From NCBI GenBank assembly GCA_963803375.1, contig CAWDMB010000008.1, forward strand, positions 186,001 to 250,000: DNA of 64,000 nt, read 5' to 3'. Below, in pieces: positions 48,406-55,978 of the stretch. Every line of letters begins with the position of its first letter. The stretch's first letter is position 1. This DNA comes from JAOPZW01 sp963803375 (lineage in GTDB: Bacteria > Actinomycetota > Thermoleophilia > Solirubrobacterales > Solirubrobacteraceae). Under the pieces are notes generated by a model. That model had not been told where the DNA came from. It worked only from the letters and a program-made list of their open reading frames with translations, and ran no database searches. The position numbers were made by a program, and so were the translations under genes.

Positions 48406-49533
48406 ATGCGCGAACCCGGCCACGTCGCCGTCGGCGCCTGGAGCGGTGGGCGCTACCTGCGCTTCGGCGAGGCGCTCGACGAAGACCGCCTCGCGGCGCT
48501 CCTGCGCCCCGGCGACGGCATCGACACCGTGCTCACCGCCGACGCCTACGGCGCCGGCGCGGCCGACGCGCTCGTCGGGCGGGCGCTGGCGGGGGTGGAT
48601 CGCGAGCGCTTCTGCCTCGTCGGCGCGATCGGCCACGACGTCTACGCGGGCGAGCGCGACGGGGCGAAGGGCTTTCCGCGCTTCACGGACCCGCGGCTGC
48701 GCGGGCCCGAGGGCTACGCCGGCTATCTCCGGATGGCCACCGAGCGCTCGCTGGCGCGCCTCGGGGTGGACCGCTTCGACGTGCTCCTGCTGCACAACCC
48801 CGACCGCACCGGCTACACGAGCGACGCGGTCTGGGACGGGCTGGCCGCCGTGCGCGACGCCGGCCTGACCGGGAGCCTTGGGATCGCGCCGGGGCCCGCC
48901 AACGGCTTCACGCTCGACGTCATCGACTGCTTCGAGCGCTTCGGCGGGCTGCTGGACTGGGCCATGGTCATCCTCAACCCGTTCGAGCCGTGGCCGGGCG
49001 AGCTCGCACTCCCGGCTGCGCGCGACCACGGCGTGCGGGTCATCACGCGCGTCGTCGACTACGGCGGCCTGTTCTGGGACGACGTCGTCCCCGGCCGGAC
49101 GTTCACGGCCGGCGACCACCGCTCGTTCCGGCCCGAGGGCTGGCTCGAGGCGGGCCGGGCCCGGCTCGAGCGGCTGCGCCCGATCGCCGCCCGCCACGGG
49201 CTGACGCCGATGGGCCTCGCCTGCCAGTGGAACCTCGCCCACGACCCGGTGGCCTGCGTCGTGCCCACGCTGATCCAGGAGCCGGGCGGCGCGCGCTCGA
49301 TCGAGGCCAAGCGCGCCGAGCTCGCCGCCGTTTCGGCCGCCGTCGTCCTCTCGGACGCCGAGGTGGCCGAGATCCGCGCCGTCGGCGACAACACGGGCTC
49401 GATAGCGCTGAAGGGCGCCGCGCCGGACTTCACGGGCGAGCAGCGACCGGACCGCTGGCCGCTGACCGGCGAGCTCGAGGCGCTCGCGGCGCGATGGTCG
49501 ATCGACCCGCGCCGCGACCTCGCGGCGGCGTAG
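48406..49533 (+). CDS. Aldo/keto reductase family protein
   Basis: This 375-residue TIM-barrel protein has recognisable AKR elements: TVLTADAYGAGAADALVGRA (Asp and Tyr of the catalytic set), YLRMATERSLARLGVDRFDV, LLLHNPDR with the catalytic His, and late VVPTLIQEPGG. The catalytic Lys expected after the first barrel strands is not seen (the segment reads FCLVGAIGHDV), so activity is uncertain or the mechanism altered. A terminator hairpin follows the stop. Its substrate is unknown. Confidence 0.8.
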   Translation: MREPGHVAVGAWSGGRYLRFGEALDEDRLAALLRPGDGIDTVLTADAYGAGAADALVGRALAGVDRERFCLVGAIGHDVYAGERDGAKGFPRFTDPRLRGPEGYAGYLRMATERSLARLGVDRFDVLLLHNPDRTGYTSDAVWDGLAAVRDAGLTGSLGIAPGPANGFTLDVIDCFERFGGLLDWAMVILNPFEPWPGELALPAARDHGVRVITRVVDYGGLFWDDVVPGRTFTAGDHRSFRPEGWLEAGRARLERLRPIAARHGLTPMGLACQWNLAHDPVACVVPTLIQEPGGARSIEAKRAELAAVSAAVVLSDAEVAEIRAVGDNTGSIALKGAAPDFTGEQRPDRWPLTGELEALAARWSIDPRRDLAAA

Positions 49534-49540
49534 GTGGGCT

Positions 49541-49566
49541 GCCCACGCCGGAGTTCCGGTGCGGGC
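49541..49566. terminator. Hairpin between convergent genes
   Basis: GCCCACGCCGGA pairs imperfectly with TCCGGTGCGGGC within 49541-49566, 8 bp after the aldo/keto reductase stop. The interval to 49613 holds nothing else. Confidence 0.5.
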
Positions 49567-49613
49567 AAGCCGAAAGACGAACCCGGCGGGCCGCGGGCGG
49601 CGCCGGGGGCGCG

Positions 49614-49928
49614 TCAGAGGTCGTCGTCCTCGTCGGGCTCGAGGCCCTCGTCGAGCTCGTCGGGATCGTCCTCGGTGGCGGCGACCGCGCCCGACGGGCC
49701 CGGGTGGTGGCGGACCTCGAAGCGCTCGACGAGCTCGTCGCGCGCGCTCTCGTCGACCGGGACGTCGTCGCCGAGCAGCACCCACTCGCCGCCGTCGCCC
49801 TCCTCGAAGAGCTCGGCGTCCAGGGCCTGGCCGTCGTCGACGATGACCATGACCTCGGTCGTCGGGTTGAAGTACGTCCCGGGGCGGTTGAGCAGGTCTT
49901 CGACCTCAAAGCGACGGGGGGCTGCCAT
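49614..49928 (-). CDS. Small acidic conserved hypothetical protein
   Basis: This 104-residue soluble protein appears to form one small beta domain: RRFEVEDLLNRPGTYFNPTT, EVMVIVDDGQ, EWVLLGDDVPVDES. A highly acidic tail rich in Asp and Glu follows. The motif RPGTYFNP looks conserved but is not one I can name. TAGGCT (49936-49941) ends 7 nt before ATG 49928, so it is probably a leaderless single gene. Confidence 0.6.
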   Translation of the reverse strand: MAAPRRFEVEDLLNRPGTYFNPTTEVMVIVDDGQALDAELFEEGDGGEWVLLGDDVPVDESARDELVERFEVRHHPGPSGAVAATEDDPDELDEGLEPDEDDDL

Positions 49929-49938
49929 GCGCGCCAGC

Positions 49939-50361
49939 CTACCCGCCGAGCTCGCGCAGCTGGCGGGCGACCTCGGCGTCCACGTCGAGCGGCGCCTTGC
50001 CCTGGCGCGCGCGCCGGGCGTTGCGCGCCTCGATGAGCTGACGCACCTCGGCCGCGAGCGCCGGGTCCACGCGCGGTCGCATCAGCGCCGCGAGCTCGGT
50101 CTCGACGTCGACGGGCGCCCGGCCCTGGCGGACCCGCCGGGCGTTGCGCGCCTCGAGCAGCTGGCGGATCTCCTCCTCGCGCTCGCCGGTCCCCGCGGCA
50201 CCGGCGGGCTCGCGGGCGGGACGGTCGGACCTGTCGCGCAGCGACAGCCCGCCGCGGCCGATCTCGTCGTAGGCGCGGCCGGAGGCGAGCACGGTTCCCA
50301 CGGCGACGAGGGCCGCGACCGCGACGACGACGAAGACGATCACGCCGAGGGCGTCCTGCAT
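49939..50361 (-). CDS. Membrane-anchored protein with two SHOCT-like repeats
   Basis: This 140-residue protein has one N-terminal helix (GVIVFVVVAVAALVAVGTVL), a charged linker and two copies of a helical unit: EEEIRQLLEARNARRVRQGR and AAEVRQLIEARNARRARQGK, each continuing (R/K)AP(V/L)DV(E/D). The unit resembles the SHOCT short helical motif often found at C-termini of membrane proteins. The role is probably oligomerisation. It lies upstream of the acidic protein on the same strand with 10 bp between them. Confidence 0.6.
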   Translation of the reverse strand: MQDALGVIVFVVVAVAALVAVGTVLASGRAYDEIGRGGLSLRDRSDRPAREPAGAAGTGEREEEIRQLLEARNARRVRQGRAPVDVETELAALMRPRVDPALAAEVRQLIEARNARRARQGKAPLDVDAEVARQLRELGG

Positions 50362-50404
50362 GGGCCGATTGTGACGCGCTGTAGCCCGTGCGCGCGTCGG
50401 TCGG

Positions 50405-50438
50405 TAAACTTCGTAACACGCGTTGACTGACGAGTCAA
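50405..50438 (+). promoter_or_regulatory. Promoter -10 box and palindromic operator before an acyl-CoA dehydrogenase gene
   Basis: TAAACT (50405-50410) is followed by the perfect palindrome TTGACT-GACG-AGTCAA (50423-50438), positioned just after the expected transcript start. Such sites are typical of TetR-type fatty-acid regulators, but no TetR gene is in the window. Confidence 0.6.
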
Positions 50439-50467
50439 TCGCCCGGGCCTCGGAGAAAGGCAGGACC

Positions 50468-51640
50468 ATGGTCGACTTCACCCTCACCGACGAGCAGAAG
50501 GCTCTACGCGAGCTGGCGCACGACTTCGCCGTCAAGGAGATCCGCCCCGTCGCGTGGGAGTACGACCGCGACGGCACCTGGCCGGAGGACATCCTGCGCA
50601 AGGCGTGGGAGGTGGGCCTCATGAACACCCACGTCCCCGAGGAGTACGGCGGGCCCGGCGCCTCCTACATCGACGGCAGCATCATCGAGGAGGAGCTGTC
50701 CTGGGGCTGCTCGGGCATCCAGACCTCGCTCGGGGCCAATGGCCTGACCGCCACGCCCGTCCTCCTCGGCGGCTCCGAGGAGATCAAGCGCGAGTACCTC
50801 GGCATGCTCACCGAAGCGCCCAAGCTCGCCTCCTTCTGCCTCACCGAGCCAGACGCCGGCTCCGACGTCTCGGGCATGCGCACGCGCGCGGTCCGCAAGG
50901 GCGACAAGTACGTGATCACGGGCCAGAAGTGCTTCATCACCAACGGCGGCCACGCCGACTGGTTCACGGTCTACGCCAAGACCGACCCGGAGGCCGGCGT
51001 TCGCGGCATCTCGGCCTTCGTCGTCCCCAAGGACGACACGGTCATCGTGGACAAGAAGGAGGACAAGATGGGTCAGCGGGCCTCGAACACCGCCACCATC
51101 ACGTTCAACGAGACCGAGATCCCGGCCGCGAACCTGCTGGGCGAGGAGAACAAGGGCTTCAAGCTCGCCATGATGACGCTCGACCGGACGCGGCCGGGCG
51201 TGGCCGCGATGGCGGTCGGCATCGCCCGGGCGGCCTTCGAGTTCGCCACCGCCTACTCGAAGGAGCGCGTCCAGTTCGGCGTCCCGATCGCGATGCACCA
51301 GGCGATCCAGTTCATGATCGCCGACATGGCGACGAAGATCCACGCCGCGCGCCTGATGGCGTGGAACTCCGCCGTGCTGCTCGACCAGGGCCGGCGCAAC
51401 ACGCTCGAGTCCGCGCACGCCAAGCGCTTCGCCGCCGACACCGCGATGGAGGTCACCGTCGACGCCGTGCAGGTGTACGGGGGCTACGGCTTCATCAAGG
51501 AATACCCCGTCGAGAAGCTCATGCGCGACGCGAAGATCATGCAGCTCTACGAGGGCACCTCGCAGATCCAGCGCCTCGTGATCGCGCGCGAGACGCTTCT
51601 GCCGCGACAGATCGAGCAGCCCGCCACGGCCACGGCGTAA
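50468..51640 (+). CDS. Acyl-CoA dehydrogenase
   Basis: This 390-residue FAD flavoenzyme performs the first oxidation of beta-oxidation, making a trans-2-enoyl-CoA. Signatures are ASFCLTEPDAGSDVSGMRTR (FAD/substrate contact), KCFITNGGHADWFTV and a C-terminal LMRDAKIMQLYEGTSQIQRL that contains the catalytic-base Glu (about residue 362). ATG 50468 has the purine-rich AAAGGCAGGA upstream. The palindrome in its leader suggests repression relieved by acyl-CoA. The next genes (PadR, dehydrogenase/hydratase fusion) continue the fatty-acid theme but have separate promoters. Confidence 0.93.
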   Translation: MVDFTLTDEQKALRELAHDFAVKEIRPVAWEYDRDGTWPEDILRKAWEVGLMNTHVPEEYGGPGASYIDGSIIEEELSWGCSGIQTSLGANGLTATPVLLGGSEEIKREYLGMLTEAPKLASFCLTEPDAGSDVSGMRTRAVRKGDKYVITGQKCFITNGGHADWFTVYAKTDPEAGVRGISAFVVPKDDTVIVDKKEDKMGQRASNTATITFNETEIPAANLLGEENKGFKLAMMTLDRTRPGVAAMAVGIARAAFEFATAYSKERVQFGVPIAMHQAIQFMIADMATKIHAARLMAWNSAVLLDQGRRNTLESAHAKRFAADTAMEVTVDAVQVYGGYGFIKEYPVEKLMRDAKIMQLYEGTSQIQRLVIARETLLPRQIEQPATATA

Positions 51641-51658
51641 GGGGTCGCCGGAACGGCC

Positions 51659-51677
51659 CCGGCGGCTGTCACGCCGG
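51659..51677 (+). terminator. Stem-loop after the acyl-CoA dehydrogenase gene
   Basis: CCGGCG (51659-51664) pairs with CGCCGG (51672-51677) around a 7-nt loop, 18 bp after the stop codon. Confidence 0.5.
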
Positions 51678-51743
51678 AGGGCGCGGGCGGAACGGACGCT
51701 GGTCGCGCTCGCCGCGGCCGGCGGCGATGAGGCGGGGCGCGGG

Positions 51744-51749
51744 CATACT
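51744..51749 (+). promoter_or_regulatory. Candidate leaderless -10 box (CATACT) for the PadR gene
   Basis: CATACT ends 7 nt before ATG 51757. Confidence 0.35.
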
Positions 51750-51756
51750 TAGGCCG

Positions 51757-52197
51757 ATGTCCAGCCGCGCCACCGACGAGGCCGTCGCCGAGGCCGCGCC
51801 CCTCGCCGTCGCGCGCGCGGCCGCGGGGGCCCGTGGCGCGGGTTCGCAGGACCCGCTCGTCGGCGAGCTGCGCCGGGGCGGCCTCCTGCCGCTGCTCGTG
51901 CTGCACCTCCTGGGCGGTGGCCCGTCGTACGGCAACCAGCTCATGGAGCGCGTGCTCGAGCTCACGGGCGGGCTCGTGGCCGTCAACCCGAACACGATGT
52001 ACCCGCTCCTGCGCGGCCTCGAGGAGCAGGGCCTCGTCGCCGGCGAGTGGGAGCACCCCGAGCGCCGCTCGCGCCGCTTCTACCGCGTGACCGCGGCCGG
52101 CGAGGCCGAGCGCACGCGGCTGGCGGCCGAGCTCGCGCCGCGCCTGGATGCCCTCGCGGCGGCGCTCGACCGCATCCGCGCGGAACTGCTCGTGTGA
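51757..52197 (+). CDS. PadR-family transcriptional regulator
   Basis: This 146-residue winged-helix regulator has the PadR core LLPLLVLHLLGGGPSYGNQL, NTMYPLLRGLEEQGLVAGEW and RRFYRVTAAGEAE (wing). The N-terminal 35 residues are Ala-rich and probably disordered. Its stop overlaps the ATG of a 46-residue gene. A palindrome overlapping the promoter of the downstream dehydrogenase/hydratase gene is a plausible target. The effector is unknown. Confidence 0.85.
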   Translation: MSSRATDEAVAEAAPLAVARAAAGARGAGSQDPLVGELRRGGLLPLLVLHLLGGGPSYGNQLMERVLELTGGLVAVNPNTMYPLLRGLEEQGLVAGEWEHPERRSRRFYRVTAAGEAERTRLAAELAPRLDALAAALDRIRAELLV

Positions 52198-52337
52198 TGG
52201 GGCGGGCGCGAGCCCCGATCGACGTCCCGGGCCTGGCCAGCGAGGCCGAGGCGCGCTGGCACGACCACCGGCGCCGCACGCTGCGTCGCGTCGCGGCCGA
52301 GCTGGTGTCCGAGCACGAGACGCGGACGCTCCGATAG
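52197..52337 (+). CDS. Very small Arg-rich protein coupled to the PadR gene
   Basis: This 46-residue protein starts in a TGATG overlap with the PadR stop. It contains a charged helix (ASEAEARWHDHRRRTLRRVA) and ends EHETRTLR. Coupling and a sensible stop just before the next promoter argue that it is real, but no family is known. Confidence 0.4.
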   Translation: MGRARAPIDVPGLASEAEARWHDHRRRTLRRVAAELVSEHETRTLR

Positions 52338-52343
52338 CGTCCG
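52323..52343. promoter_or_regulatory. Palindrome overlapping the -10 box of the dehydrogenase/hydratase gene
   Basis: CGGACGCT (52323-52330) and AGCGTCCG (52336-52343) form a perfect inverted repeat with a 5-bp centre. The right arm contains all but the first base of the -10 box TAGCGT (52335-52340), which ends 8 nt before ATG 52349. It is a likely operator, possibly for the adjacent PadR protein. Confidence 0.6.
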
Positions 52344-52348
52344 GCGCC

Positions 52349-54370
52349 ATGTTCGTGTTCAAGGCCGCCGTCGTCGGTGCCGGGACGATGGGCGGCCAGA
52401 TCGCCCAGACGATCGCGGCCGCCGGGATCCCCGTGATCCTCAAGGACTTGCACTACGGGCTCGTGCAGGCGGGCCTGGACGAGGCGCGCCAGGTCACGCA
52501 GGGCCAGGTCGACGCGCTCGTCGAGAAGGGCCGCCTCACCGAGGAGCAGGCCGCCGCGCAGGTCGAGGAGATCCTCGGGCGCATCCACGCCGCGACGACG
52601 TACGACGGCTTCGGCGACGTCGACTTCGTCATCGAGGCCGTCCCCGAGCGCACGGAGACCAAGCGGGCCGTCTTCGCCGAGCTCGACGCCGCGACGCCAG
52701 GGCACGCGATCCTCGCCTCGAACACGTCGTCGCTCTCGATCACGCGAATCGGCGGGGCGACGCTGCGCCCGAACAAGGTCGTCGGCTTTCACTTCTTCTA
52801 CCCCGCCTCCCTGATGCCGCTCGTCGAGGTCGTCGAGGGCGAGGAGAGCTCGGTCGAGACCGTGCAGGCGGCCGTGACCTTCGCCCAGGCCATCCGCAAG
52901 CAGCCGATCACCTGCGCCGATGTCCCGGGCTTCGTCGTCAACCGCGTCCTCAACGCCGGGGCGTCCGAGATCTGGCGCGAGCAGGAGGCCAAGGGACTGT
53001 CGATCAAGGCCATCGACGCGGGCATCGCGGGGCGCAACGTGACCCCGATGGGGCCGTACTTCCTCATCAACCTCGTCGGCCTCGACACCGTCCTGAACGT
53101 CGCCGAGCACCTCGAGAGCTCCTACGGAGATCGCTTCTACGTGCCCGAGGGGATGCGCCGGCTCGTGCACGCCGGGAAGCTCGGCGCGAAGACCGGCGGC
53201 GGGCTCTTCGACGCCGACGGCGAGGCCAACCTCGAGGGCGAGGCCGAGCCCGACATCGACGAGCTGGTCGAGCTGGTCACGCTGAAGACCTTCGTCGAGG
53301 CCTGCCTCGTGCTCGAGGAGGGCGTCGCCACCCACCGCGACATCGACTTCGGGATGATGACCGGCTCCGGCCTGGACCCGCGCCGCGGTCTGCTGCCGCC
53401 GTTCCTGAAGGCCGACGTCGAGGGGCTCGACACGGTGCTCGAGCGCCTCGAGGCCGCGGCCGAGCACCACGTCGAGCGCCACGGCGAGCGCCGCGGCGAG
53501 CACTTCGAGCCGCCCACGATCCTGCGCCGCCTCGTGGCGCAGGGGCGCCTCGGGCAGAAGACCGGCCAGGGCTTCTACGCCTACCCCCGGCCCGACGCCG
53601 AGCAGCCGGGCTCCGTCGTGCAGCTCGAGACGCGCGGCGACGTCGCCATCGCCTGGCTGGCCAACGGGCAGCTGAACTCCGTCTCGCCCGACGTCGTCCG
53701 CGACCTGCGCGCGGTATGGGACGCCGTGCGCGCGTCGGAGGCGCGCGCGCTCGTGCTCGCCTCGGCCAACCCGTTCCTGTTCAGCGCGGGTGCCGACATC
53801 AAGGCCTTCACCCAGATGGGCGAGGCCGGCGGCGCCGCGCTCGTGACCGAAGCGCACGCGCTGCTGCGCGAGATGGGGTCCAGCTCCGTGGCCACCGTCG
53901 CCGCCGTCAACGGCCTGGCCTACGGCGGCGGGTGCGAGCTGGCGATGGGGTGCGACGTGCGGCTGGCGGCGCAGTCGGCGCTCTTCGGCCAGCCCGAGAT
54001 CAAGCTCGGGATCATCCCCGGCTTCGGCGGCACCCAGCGGCTGCCGCGGCTCGTCGGCGAGGCCAAGGCGCTCGAGATGAACCTCGTCGGCGATCCGATC
54101 GGCGCCCACGAGGCCTTCGAGCGCGGCCTGGCCAACCGCGTCGTGCCCGACCACGAGCTGCTCGACAGCGCCCTGGCGTGGGCGCGGCGCCTGGCCGAGC
54201 AGGCGCCGCTCGCCGTCGAGGAGGTCAAGCGCGTCAGCGCGGCCGGCGACCTCGACGCGGGCATCGAGGCCGAGAAGGCGGGCTTCGCGACCGTGTTCTT
54301 CAGCGAGGACGGCAGCGAGGGCATCGCGGCATTCCTGGGCAAGCGCAGGCCGGCGTGGCGGGGCCGCTGA
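52349..54370 (+). CDS. 3-hydroxyacyl-CoA dehydrogenase/enoyl-CoA hydratase fusion protein
   Basis: This 673-residue bifunctional beta-oxidation enzyme has the dehydrogenase first (about 1-410): NAD motif VGAGTMGGQIAQTIAAAG, LASNTSSLSITRI, HFFYPASLMPLVEVVEG with the catalytic His-Glu pair, and VPGFVVNRVLNAG. The hydratase follows (about 430-670): oxyanion loop FSAGADIKAF, YGGGCELAMGCD and QPEIKLGIIPGFGGTQRLPR, which keep both catalytic Glu residues. This domain order is the reverse of E. coli FadB/FadJ. It would convert enoyl-CoA to 3-ketoacyl-CoA; a thiolase is not in the window. It overlaps the sirtuin gene by 16 bp. Confidence 0.92.
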   Translation: MFVFKAAVVGAGTMGGQIAQTIAAAGIPVILKDLHYGLVQAGLDEARQVTQGQVDALVEKGRLTEEQAAAQVEEILGRIHAATTYDGFGDVDFVIEAVPERTETKRAVFAELDAATPGHAILASNTSSLSITRIGGATLRPNKVVGFHFFYPASLMPLVEVVEGEESSVETVQAAVTFAQAIRKQPITCADVPGFVVNRVLNAGASEIWREQEAKGLSIKAIDAGIAGRNVTPMGPYFLINLVGLDTVLNVAEHLESSYGDRFYVPEGMRRLVHAGKLGAKTGGGLFDADGEANLEGEAEPDIDELVELVTLKTFVEACLVLEEGVATHRDIDFGMMTGSGLDPRRGLLPPFLKADVEGLDTVLERLEAAAEHHVERHGERRGEHFEPPTILRRLVAQGRLGQKTGQGFYAYPRPDAEQPGSVVQLETRGDVAIAWLANGQLNSVSPDVVRDLRAVWDAVRASEARALVLASANPFLFSAGADIKAFTQMGEAGGAALVTEAHALLREMGSSSVATVAAVNGLAYGGGCELAMGCDVRLAAQSALFGQPEIKLGIIPGFGGTQRLPRLVGEAKALEMNLVGDPIGAHEAFERGLANRVVPDHELLDSALAWARRLAEQAPLAVEEVKRVSAAGDLDAGIEAEKAGFATVFFSEDGSEGIAAFLGKRRPAWRGR

Positions 54371-55116
54371 CCGCCGGCCGGGTCGCCCTGCTCGCCGCGC
54401 GCGTCCGCGAGGCGCGCTCGGTCGTCGCTCTCACCGGGGCGGGCATCTCCGTGCCCTCGGGCATCCCGGACTTCCGCACGCCCGGCGCCGGCGTGTGGAC
54501 GAACGTCGACCCGATGGAGGTCGCCCACATCGACGTCTGGCGGGCCGATCCCGCCCGCTTCTGGCGCTTCTACGGCGAGCGCTTCCACGCGCTCGAGGGC
54601 AAGCGGCCCAACGGGGCCCACGAGGCGCTCGTCGAGCTCGAGCGCCGCGGGCGCCTCGACGCCGTGATCACGCAGAACGTCGACATGCTCCACCGCCGGG
54701 CGGGGACGCGAGAGCTCGTCGAGGTCCACGGCACGATCGAGCACTCCTCGTGCCCGGCGTGCCGCGCGCGTCACCCGCTCGCCGACGTGCGCGCGCGTCA
54801 GCGCGCCGACGTCGAGGGCGTGCCGCGCTGCGACTGCGGCGCGCCGCTCAAGCCCGACGTGGTCCTCTTCGGCGAGTGGCTGCCCGAGAGCGCGCTGGAT
54901 CGCGCGTACGCGCTCGCCGCGGGCGCCGACGTGCTGCTCTGCATCGGCACCTCGCTCGAGGTCCACCCGATCGCCCAGCTGCCGGGGATCACGCGCGCGA
55001 GCGGCGGCGCCGTCGCGATCCTCACGCAGGGCCCGACGCCGTGGGACGGGCGCGCGGCGGTGAAGCTCGACGGCGACGTCGTCGCCGAGCTCGAGGCGCT
55101 CGTCGCCGCCCTCTGA
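54355..55116 (+). CDS. Sir2-family NAD-dependent protein deacylase (sirtuin)
   Basis: This 253-residue enzyme removes acyl groups from protein lysines using NAD+. It has LTGAGISVPSGIPDFRTPGA (about residues 23-42), TQNVDMLHRRAG, the catalytic His in VEVHGTIEH, a four-Cys zinc site (SSCPAC and PRCDCG), PDVVLFGEWLP and CIGTSLEVHP. It starts at GTG 54355 inside the end of the dehydrogenase/hydratase gene, so the two are coupled; deacylation of fatty-acid enzymes is a plausible link. The Tyr-x-x-Arg desuccinylase pair is not evident. Confidence 0.9.
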   Translation: MAGPLTAGRVALLAARVREARSVVALTGAGISVPSGIPDFRTPGAGVWTNVDPMEVAHIDVWRADPARFWRFYGERFHALEGKRPNGAHEALVELERRGRLDAVITQNVDMLHRRAGTRELVEVHGTIEHSSCPACRARHPLADVRARQRADVEGVPRCDCGAPLKPDVVLFGEWLPESALDRAYALAAGADVLLCIGTSLEVHPIAQLPGITRASGGAVAILTQGPTPWDGRAAVKLDGDVVAELEALVAAL

Positions 55117-55131
55117 GAAGACGTGGCCGCC

Positions 55132-55959
55132 TCAGGCCGGGCCGAGGGCGGTGCGGGCCCGCAGGGCGGCCTCGAGGCGCCCGAGCGCGCGCTCGACCTC
55201 CGCGGCGCCGGCGACGTCCAGGCCGCCGCGCAGCGCGCGGTCGGCCGCCGCGTCGACGGCGGGCGCGAGCACGCGCAGCTCCTCCAGCCGCACGCCGAGG
55301 TCGCCACGGTCGCCCCAGGCCTCGAGCTCGTGGCGGGCAGCGGCGAGCGCGACCCGCAGCTGCAGGGCCGCCTCGCGGCCGCGACCCGCGGCGACGTCGG
55401 CGCGCGCGCGCAGCGCGAGCTCCTCGGCCGCGAGCGGAGCGTCGCGCCCGCCGAGCAGCGCGGCCAGGCGCTCCTGCGGGCGTAGGGCGGCGCTGCGCCG
55501 CGGGCCCCGGCGCGCGCGCGGGAGCTCGCGCGCCTGCGTCCAGCGGCCCTCGGCGACCTGCTCGCCCTCACCGATGCCCACCCGGACCGCGATGGCGTGC
55601 TCGAGCGCGACCTCGTGCAGCCACGGGTCGGCGGTCGCGGTGCGGTGCAGGTGCAGGACGCGGTTGAGTAGCTCGACGGCGGCCGCCGCGGCCGGGCCGA
55701 GATCCCTCGCCGCCAGGAGTGCGCGCGCCTCGGCGGCGCTCGCCTGCGCCGCCGTGGCGACGACCGTCGCGCGGGTCGTCGTCACCGGCACGGGCGGCGG
55801 CTCGGCCGCCGCGGGCCGCGCGCGGCGCCCGCCGAGCAGGTGCCGCTGCGGCGCCCCGAGCGTGACGAGCACGATCACGTGCTCGGGCTCGCCGCCCGGC
55901 CCGCGCAGCACGTAGCGCCCGTCCGCGGGCCCGAGCGCCCACGGGAGCTCGAGCTGCAC
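55132..55959 (-). CDS. Hypothetical Ala/Leu-rich protein
   Basis: This 275-residue protein starts at GTG 55959, 19 bp after the wall-hydrolase stop on the same strand. It begins with a beta-like segment (LELPWALGPADGRYVLRG and HVIVLVTLGAPQRHLLGG) and continues as a helical Ala/Arg/Leu-rich protein (LLNRVLHLHRT, DPWLHEVALEHAIAVRVG). No motif is recognised and codon bias makes false frames common in this region. Tight spacing to the upstream gene and a frame free of stops support it moderately. Confidence 0.5.
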   Translation of the reverse strand: MQLELPWALGPADGRYVLRGPGGEPEHVIVLVTLGAPQRHLLGGRRARPAAAEPPPVPVTTTRATVVATAAQASAAEARALLAARDLGPAAAAAVELLNRVLHLHRTATADPWLHEVALEHAIAVRVGIGEGEQVAEGRWTQARELPRARRGPRRSAALRPQERLAALLGGRDAPLAAEELALRARADVAAGRGREAALQLRVALAAARHELEAWGDRGDLGVRLEELRVLAPAVDAAADRALRGGLDVAGAAEVERALGRLEAALRARTALGPA

Positions 55960-55978
55960 GAACGCGAAGAGCGCGGGC

